Shown: positions 60,901 through 64,000 of the stretch, in pieces | How the letters are laid out: each line of letters starts with the position of its first letter | Position numbering within the stretch: the first letter of the stretch is position 1 | Assembly: GCA_035048485.1 (NCBI GenBank) | Contig: CM068587.1 | Location: 40,051,842 to 40,115,841, forward strand | Reading direction: 5' to 3' | From: Pteria penguin | Lineage: Eukaryota; Mollusca; Bivalvia; Pterioida; Pteriidae | DNA length: 64,000 nucleotides | The notes under the pieces: model-generated | What the model saw: the letters and a program-made list of their open reading frames with translations, nothing else | What the model was told of the DNA's origin: nothing | Databases searched by the model: none | Program-made: the position numbers and the translations under genes

Positions 60901-63900
60901 AATCAGATTTCTTACCTCTGCTTCCCATCATATATTAGAAGAAAATAACTGCTACAGGAAAACCTGCCATGAGTATCCTTGACTACAAAACCTTTATTTT
61001 TCTCCTTATGTCTTCGTAAACTATCATGGGATCCAGAGTCTGTACATCTCATAATGATTTCATATTAGAATTAATTAGTCTCTCATTATTGAAACCAGAG
61101 AGGAATATAAATTTTCACTATGTCTCTCTGTCCACCTATCTGAGACATTTTGGTTTTCCGGACTTTTTTTTGCAGTCATTGAAGTTATTATCTTTAAAAT
61201 TGGTATGTAGCTTTATATTAATGAGTTTCAGTGAGTGTGCTTGGCTCATGACCAAAGGGCCTAAGGTTTGAGTTCCATTAGTGGTTTGTTTATGTCCTGT
61301 TTCTCAGGTGTCATTTGACCGTAAAATCAAAGATACTGTGTTATAGTAGACATGAGCAAGTTTGAGATCTCTCACTGCTTCAGATGGGTGTGTTGCCTAA
61401 GTTTAACTCCTGTGCAATGCATTAGGCAGATGCCATCCCGTATCAGTGAAATAATCTTGATGCGACGTGAAACAAGGGACTAACAAATACTCTTGAACGG
61501 TCTTGCAAAAGGTTAAAACAGAAAATAACTTTTCTACACTTTCAAAAGCTGTATACAGTAAACTCCACATACAGCGAACTCGTTTATTAAGAATTCATGG
61601 TTATTACGAACTAAGCTGAATTCCCCCACCTTATCGCCATGTAAAGTTATGGGAAATTTTCCGTTTTTAGCAAATTTTGATAGTACGAACTAATGCATAT
61701 TGCGAACCACAACCATTGGCCCCATGGTTAAATTTCTTCATAAATACACACTGTTATTACGAACTGATTACCTGTGATTACTACAATTACGTGTTTAGTA
61801 ATAACAACTTGTTTGTCACCATGATAGTTCAGATTTGAGGTGATAATTGTATGACAAACAAAAGCGCGTCAGTCTTACCCGTGTTTATCTTATTTTGGAG
61901 TGGATATGTTAAGCCCATCTAGGAAACGCATAGTGATATCATTAGAAATTAGATACCAAACCATTGTTGAAATTAATGAAGGATAACGGGAAAAATAGGA
62001 AACTGCGGCGGACTTTGGTATTCGCAAATATACACAATACTTAAAAACCGTGAAATAATGTTGACGTTTTCAACTGTCTTCATACATTCAAGAAATTTAT
62101 GTCAGATAAAACATTAAATACAATGGCAAAGAAAAAAAATACCTGACTTTCTCTGAAGATTGTATGCATTACACAATCTTTGCGTGCAGACTACAAACAC
62201 TTGTATAATAAATTTATTGTTTATAAGTGAATTCAGAATGTAAACGGTCTATGGTGTTGTTCTTAAATAAAATAAACAGGTTTGCTACATATCTCGGTTA
62301 TAGTGAACTTTATTTCTTTCCTCGGTAAATTTCGTAATATGCATATGGCGAACTATGCATAGTACGAACCAGCTTTATTTGTGTTTTACTGTACATCAAG
62401 TGTTCCTGTTTGGTTGAACTAATTATCTTTATGTTTTTGTCCCATACAGGAGTTAGAAGATGCCGATTTTATTCCAATGCCAGGTGCTGATCATCCTCAG
62501 AATTTCCCACAGCCCAAAGCTCCACTTGTTCAAACATTCATCCCACCAATGATTTCACCAATGACAAAGACATCAGCATTCGATGGCAATCAGGTAGAAA
62601 TAATGAATTATGATTAAAAAATTATTTATATAAGCAAAGAATTATGTATATAAAGCTTAAAAGAATGTTATTGTTGCACTAAATGGAAAATGAAGATTAT
62701 AAATTGTATTCCATGATCCAATTTACATTTAAATTTTCATGTAAAAATATGGTGTACAATGTGATGTATTTATCTGCAATTAGTCTGAACTTAAACGGAA
62801 GTGAATCATCTCGGATTTAGTTATCCATTCATTTATTGAAAAAAATCTACCATTGTACATAATAAAATGGATCTTTATCATAAGAAAATAAAATTAAAGA
62901 AACGCTATACCTCAGCAGACTTATGAGTTATAAAACTTGCTATAAGCTTTTTAGTTCACATTTGTATATGTCAGACACTACTTCAAAGGTTTACAAAAAA
63001 TCTTTTGAAAATATTGTACTATTACTGAGATACCACTGTCGGAAATATCATGCTTTGTCTGCAATTTCATGTCTAGATAATGAATCAATAATTTGATTGC
63101 ATTAAAATGACAAAGATGTCTTTATTTACATCTGTTTTTCTACTTTTCATATCCGAATCGCTAAACAAATTCTTTCTTCCCCGTTTCCTATTCACTTTCT
63201 TCATTTTGTTGATACTTTCTTTAATGTCTTGCTTCGGAATATATATATTATCATTGCACATGCATGAAGGCAGCACTATCGGCAGATATGGACAATTTAT
63301 GTGCACCTCACAAAAATTCATTTTATTTTATAAGTAATGCATGATCTTTGCAGAAGTAAAGTTTTTAAATTCTTGTATTAACAAAAAGTTCATATCTTTG
63401 GAAAACTTACAAAAAATAGCAAATCAATGATTTTCTTTTCAATAACTGTAAATTCAGGCTGTGAGGGATAGTGCCTCTTTAAATATAAGAAAATAAAATT
63501 GAATTACCATTGTATATTGAACTTCATACTTTTCTTTGGGTGAAATTAATTACCTCTAGGATCAATTCATGTTTGACTTATTTAATAAAAGGATTTTTTC
63601 TTAGCATATGAATAGTCCAGTTTATCTTTAAATCAAGTCTTAAGGTCAGTTGTCCTAAGAATTTCTTCTTTACCTAAATTCAGGGGCAGGCTTGGTGTAG
63701 TGGTTAAGCGCTTGGCTTGCAATGCCAACAATCCAGGTTCCATCCCCGGGTTGCGCCTTTATGTTAAAGAGGTTGGTTACCGGTACCTCCTGCTTCCATG
63801 TCGCGATATAACTGAAAAATTGTTGTGAGCGACGTAAAACACCAATTAACCAACCAACTTTACCTTAATTCAGGTCATTTTATGAGGATATGTTTCCATT

Positions 63901-63987
63901 ATATTTCAGCAACTCTCAGAATCTAAAGATAGCATAATAGCCCGACTATCGGCTACCATTACTCAGCTGGAGTTAGAAAACAATCGG
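33860..63987 (+). CDS. NEK9: NEK9: NIMA-related kinase with RCC1 propeller (3' end outside)
   Basis: Twenty-three coding exons (listed separately), with all phases consistent, give about 903 residues. Kinase domain at about 25-285: glycine loop GRGAFGE (29-35), catalytic Lys51 in VVWKEV, HRD 146-148, DFG 166-168, GTPYYMSPE 185-193. RCC1-type repeats follow at about 345-720 ([61 protein letters not shown]). A Ser/Pro/Arg-rich linker leads to [17 protein letters not shown], matching a segment unique to NEK9, then an incipient coiled coil. In vertebrates NEK9 activates NEK6/NEK7 in mitosis and acts in spindle and centrosome assembly. Vertebrate NEK9 has DYG where this protein has DFG. The human glycine run after the propeller is missing. 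NEK8 was excluded because it lacks the FIPMP/coiled-coil tail. First ATG choice: 33860 (MATEVE); an in-frame ATG at 33845 is possible. Confidence 0.96.
34061..35385. mobile_element. 1.3-kb foldback element in NEK9 intron 1, TA target duplication
   Basis: A near-perfect palindrome centred at about 34,665. The ends are CTGGTGCTGTAGCAGTTTCC and its near-reverse complement, flanked by TA on both sides (34059-34060 and 35386-35387). The terminal motif also recurs at the centre in both orientations and once inside each arm (about 34270 and 35060), so the element looks built from nested terminal repeats. It has no transposase ORF. Confidence 0.8.
36638..36790. repeat. Dispersed repeat shared with the RPS27A last intron
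   Basis: Partner of 23346-23490: ATCCACTTTTCAGCACAG, AGAGCGATGTTTGG, and AAATGTCCAACTAGTCCAACC, in the same order. Confidence 0.6.
36923..36984 (+). other. 62-nt hairpin resembling a pre-miRNA
   Basis: GGCTGATGCATTTATTAGATAT pairs with ATATCTAGTAAATGCATCAGCC across a loop of about 18 nt; the stem is about 22 bp with one G-T pair. The size suits a microRNA precursor, but a small MITE hairpin is equally possible. Confidence 0.35.
37082..37259 (+). CDS. NEK9: NEK9 exon 2 (catalytic Lys, C-helix)
   Basis: [19 protein letters not shown] through [10 protein letters not shown]. Close to vertebrate NEK9, including [12 protein letters not shown]. Confidence 0.95.
37547..37608 (+). CDS. NEK9: NEK9 exon 3
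   Basis: [21 protein letters not shown], acceptor ATTTCAG, donor GTAAGA. The phase joins exons 2 and 4. Confidence 0.92.
38491..38561 (+). CDS. NEK9: NEK9 exon 4
   Basis: [20 protein letters not shown] then IIH and the first two bases of the HRD Arg. Confidence 0.94.
39082..39199. mobile_element. Inverted-repeat (MITE-like) sequence in NEK9 intron 4
   Basis: ACAAAACTGACAGGGTAT and its inverted copy ATACCCTGTCAGTTTTTGT, bounded by GGTAACCATGC and GCATGGTAACC. Repeated TACCC(T)GCAGTTT-type motifs upstream (about 38930-39000) may belong to the same element. Confidence 0.5.
39922..40027 (+). CDS. NEK9: NEK9 exon 5 (catalytic loop, DFG)
   Basis: [20 protein letters not shown] then [25 protein letters not shown] is canonical here. 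Confidence 0.95.
40470..40519 (+). CDS. NEK9: NEK9 exon 6 (activation segment)
   Basis: [18 protein letters not shown]; acceptor CTTCTGAAG, donor GTAAGT. Confidence 0.95.
40950..41031 (+). CDS. NEK9: NEK9 exon 7
   Basis: [20 protein letters not shown] then [14 protein letters not shown]; kinase subdomain IX (DVWAIG). Confidence 0.95.
41107..41993. mobile_element. DNA transposon remnant, 887 bp, TA target duplication
   Basis: Ends CCGTATTTACTC..AATACGCAC and inverted GTGCGTATTAT..GAGTAAATACGG, flanked by TA (41105-41106 and 41994-41995). It also has subterminal copies of TATAATACGCA. No intact transposase ORF, so it is a non-autonomous copy, in NEK9 intron 7. Confidence 0.8.
42298..42582 (+). 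CDS. NEK9: NEK9 exon 8 (end of kinase domain)
   Basis: Begins [20 protein letters not shown] and includes [19 protein letters not shown], the conserved Arg of subdomain XI. It ends STINE|GTACGT. Confidence 0.95.
43112..43390 (+). mobile_element. Full-length tRNA-derived SINE (family A)
   Basis: Head GTGGCCTAGTGGTATCACAC with B box GGGGTTCGAGTCCC, the family body, a CATCACCATATACGTGAAAT block and an ATCA-repeat tail. It is the most complete copy in the window, in NEK9 intron 8. The 84-codon ORF inside is not a gene. Confidence 0.8.
43572..43646 (+). CDS. NEK9: NEK9 exon 9 (first RCC1 strand)
   Basis: [20 protein letters not shown] then KSAIQ|GTAAGT; the counterpart of VYVWGGGKSTPQKL in vertebrates. 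Confidence 0.95.
44412..44474 (+). CDS. NEK9: NEK9 exon 10 (RCC1)
   Basis: [27 protein letters not shown]. Confidence 0.95.
44562..44747. mobile_element. MITE, about 186 bp
   Basis: Inverted ends TTGGGTCTTTTCGTTATACA and TTGGATCTTTCATTATACA (as reverse complement), with similarity extending through AGAGTTA.TTCCCAT.TGAGCA. NEK9 intron 10. Confidence 0.7.
45198..45944. mobile_element. Non-autonomous TA-flanked transposon, 747 bp (pogo/Tigger-like ends)
   Basis: CAGTTGAAACTC at the left and GAGTTTCAACAG at the right, with TA on both outer sides. TTATCTCAAA and GTTAAGTCGAA motifs recur inside. CAGT..ACTG-type ends with TA duplications are seen in pogo/Tigger elements; family assignment is inferred. 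Confidence 0.65.
46339..46483 (+). CDS. NEK9: NEK9 exon 11 (RCC1), source of a minisatellite
   Basis: [20 protein letters not shown] through [13 protein letters not shown]. The donor CAG|GTGAGG at 46484 is the first of many similar copies. Phase 1 joins exon 12 (G|AT GAA). Confidence 0.93.
46450..48540 (+). repeat. Exon-donor minisatellite in NEK9 intron 11 (2.1 kb)
   Basis: Starts within exon 11. Units repeat the exon end plus splice donor: TGTGGTGAGGACTTCACAGT, GTGTAACAG, GTGAGGAATACATATGTCA. From 46450 to 47160 units are mostly 50-60 bp. From 47161 to about 48530 there are about 15 copies of a 90-bp higher unit that adds GTGAGCAGTACAGTAACAGG and TATCATGTGGTGAGTAACAG. Every unit keeps GTGAGT, GTAAGG or GTGAGC motifs. 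A 110-bp MITE interrupts the early part (46927-47039). Confidence 0.95.
46927..47039. mobile_element. Small palindromic MITE inside the minisatellite
   Basis: Arms CGTTTCACAAAGAATCATAC and inverted GTATGATTTTTTGTGAAACG, with inner TACGTACG and CTTAAG palindromes. CAGG at both borders matches the interrupted repeat unit and may be a target duplication. Confidence 0.7.
49189..49389 (+). CDS. NEK9: NEK9 exon 12 (RCC1)
   Basis: [20 protein letters not shown] through [20 protein letters not shown] then GCGEY|G. Acceptor TGTTGCAG, the first convincing acceptor after the minisatellite. Confidence 0.95.
50367..50413 (+). CDS. NEK9: NEK9 exon 13 (RCC1)
   Basis: [22 protein letters not shown]. Confidence 0.93.
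50691..50907. mobile_element. MITE, about 215 bp
   Basis: Inverted ends ATAGACCACTTTCCGATGTTG and ATAGACCACTTGCTGATGTTG (as reverse complement), continuing into GARAATG. NEK9 intron 13. Confidence 0.7.
51064..51228 (+). CDS. NEK9: NEK9 exon 14 (RCC1)
   Basis: [39 protein letters not shown], ending KKSQVK|GTGAAT. Confidence 0.94.
51923..52028. mobile_element. Short inverted-repeat element
   Basis: CAAAGAACAATTAACTC and inverted GAGTTAATTGTTCTTTG, about 106 bp apart end to end. Its inner segment (GAAATATACAATAGGTTTAA) recurs at about 52343, so this is a small dispersed family. Confidence 0.55.
52840..52945 (+). CDS. NEK9: NEK9 exon 15 (RCC1)
   Basis: [20 protein letters not shown] then [16 protein letters not shown]. 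Confidence 0.94.
53368..53529 (+). CDS. NEK9: NEK9 exon 16 (RCC1), source of the second minisatellite
   Basis: [20 protein letters not shown] through [17 protein letters not shown]; donor ACG|GTAAGA at 53530. Phase 1 joins exon 17. Confidence 0.94.
53485..54250 (+). repeat. Exon-donor minisatellite in NEK9 intron 16 (83-bp units)
   Basis: TGTGGTGATG recurs at 53497, 53579, 53662, 53745, 53828, 53911, 53994, 54077 and 54160, with an exact 83-bp period after the first. Each unit holds the exon 16 end (GAGAATGTAGCATGT, TTTACTGTCGCATCCACAAA) and its donor (ACGGTAAGAC or close variants), then CAGTCTCAACATCAACTAAT. Array units carry an 8-bp insertion (CACCATGT) absent from the true exon. Confidence 0.95.
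54784..54957 (+). CDS. NEK9: NEK9 exon 17 (last RCC1 blade)
   Basis: [20 protein letters not shown], ending in [11 protein letters not shown]; compare GWHTILIVEKVLN in vertebrates. Confidence 0.95.
56268..56318 (+). CDS. NEK9: NEK9 exon 18 (propeller exit)
   Basis: [23 protein letters not shown] is the conserved exit of the propeller. Confidence 0.9.
57006..57029 (+). CDS. NEK9: NEK9 exon 19, 24-nt micro-exon
   Basis: GTGACAG|CTCCAGAGATACGTCAAGGT ending CGAG|GTATGT, coding S-PEIRQGR-G in phase 1 to 1. It could be alternatively spliced, because exon 18 also joins exon 20 in phase. Confidence 0.65.
59749..59882 (+). CDS. NEK9: NEK9 exon 20 (acidic/Ser-rich linker)
   Basis: [18 protein letters not shown], ending [18 protein letters not shown]. 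Low complexity, but splice sites and phase agree. Confidence 0.85.
60222..60398 (+). CDS. NEK9: NEK9 exon 21 (RPSSGE repeats)
   Basis: [20 protein letters not shown], then RPRSAEK and RPRSAGK, then a charged [23 protein letters not shown] begins the segment conserved in vertebrate NEK9 (GWLRKELENAEF). Confidence 0.88.
61238..61490 (+). mobile_element. Degenerate SINE (family A)
   Basis: TTGGCTCATGACC and GTTTGAGTTCCATTAG (decayed B box), body GGTGTCATTTGACCG, tail GATGCCATCCCGTATCAGTG and GATGCGACGTGAAAC. NEK9 intron 21. Confidence 0.55.
61556..62391. mobile_element. Non-autonomous TA-flanked transposon, 836 bp (pogo/Tigger-like)
   Basis: Ends CAGTAAACTCC and inverted GTTTTACTG, flanked by TA (61554-61555 and 62392-62393). 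Internal motifs TTACGAAC and GCGAACT repeat in both orientations. No transposase ORF. Confidence 0.7.
62450..62593 (+). CDS. NEK9: NEK9 exon 22 (FIPMP segment)
   Basis: [20 protein letters not shown] then a Pro/Thr-rich run ending [24 protein letters not shown] corresponds to ELENAEFIPMP in human NEK9. Confidence 0.93.
63686..63862 (+). mobile_element. tRNA-derived SINE (family B)
   Basis: A different head from family A: GTGTAGTGGTTAAGCGCTTG (A box) and CAGGTTCCATCCCCGGG (B box). It has a short body and a GCGACGTAAAACACCAATT AACCAACC-type tail. Only 48 bp before NEK9 exon 23. Confidence 0.7.
63910..63987 (+). CDS. NEK9: NEK9 exon 23 (start of coiled coil), last exon in window
   Basis: [20 protein letters not shown] then ELENNR|GTAAGT; heptad-like Leu/Ile spacing. 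In vertebrate NEK9 this coiled coil mediates dimerisation. Further exons lie to the right. Confidence 0.88.
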
Positions 63988-64000
63988 GTAAGTGTTCCAA

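Overview
The window reads as animal nuclear DNA. Genes are split by long AT-rich introns with GT..AG borders, and there are many tRNA-derived SINEs, TA-flanked foldback elements, microsatellites and minisatellites. The SINE tails (GACGTAAAACA followed by ATCA-type repeats) and the general texture suggest a mollusc, probably a bivalve. That is an inference from repeat style, not a species call.

Layout. (1) About 1-15.8 kb, minus strand: two head-to-tail paralogues of a gene I cannot name. Both start with the same eight short phase-0 exons (12, 78, 18, 33, 75, 21, 18 and 21 nt). Each leads into a long exon that starts with a glutamine run. In the upstream paralogue (15.78 to 8.1 kb) this exon is 2,595 nt and encodes ten amphipathic helices spaced about every 76-80 residues. 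They resemble the PKA regulatory-subunit anchoring helices of AKAPs. The downstream paralogue (3.4 kb to the left edge) is cut by the window. Both promoters keep a TGACGTCA (CRE) palindrome about 60 bp before the ATG. (2) About 15.8-20.6 kb: mostly repeats, including a TA-flanked foldback element between two direct repeats, plus one orphan exon-like ORF. (3) About 20.6-30.45 kb, minus strand: RPS27A (ubiquitin fused to ribosomal protein S27a), complete at 156 residues, with a probable TOP-type first exon. Its last intron (5.6 kb) holds eight intact box C/D snoRNA copies and one remnant, in two subfamilies. All carry guides for one conserved 28S rRNA stretch, like vertebrate SNORD58. (4) About 30.5-33.8 kb: intergenic, low-complexity. 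(5) 33.86 kb to the right edge, plus strand: NEK9, with 23 coding exons giving about 903 residues: NIMA-family kinase, RCC1 propeller, Ser/Pro-rich linker, a conserved FIPMP segment and the start of a coiled coil. The 3' end lies outside the window.

Most unusual features: the intronic snoRNA array in RPS27A; two minisatellites in NEK9, each built from the end of an RCC1 exon together with its 5' splice site; and the multi-helix AKAP-like protein with its tandem paralogue. No prokaryotic, viral or CRISPR feature was seen.
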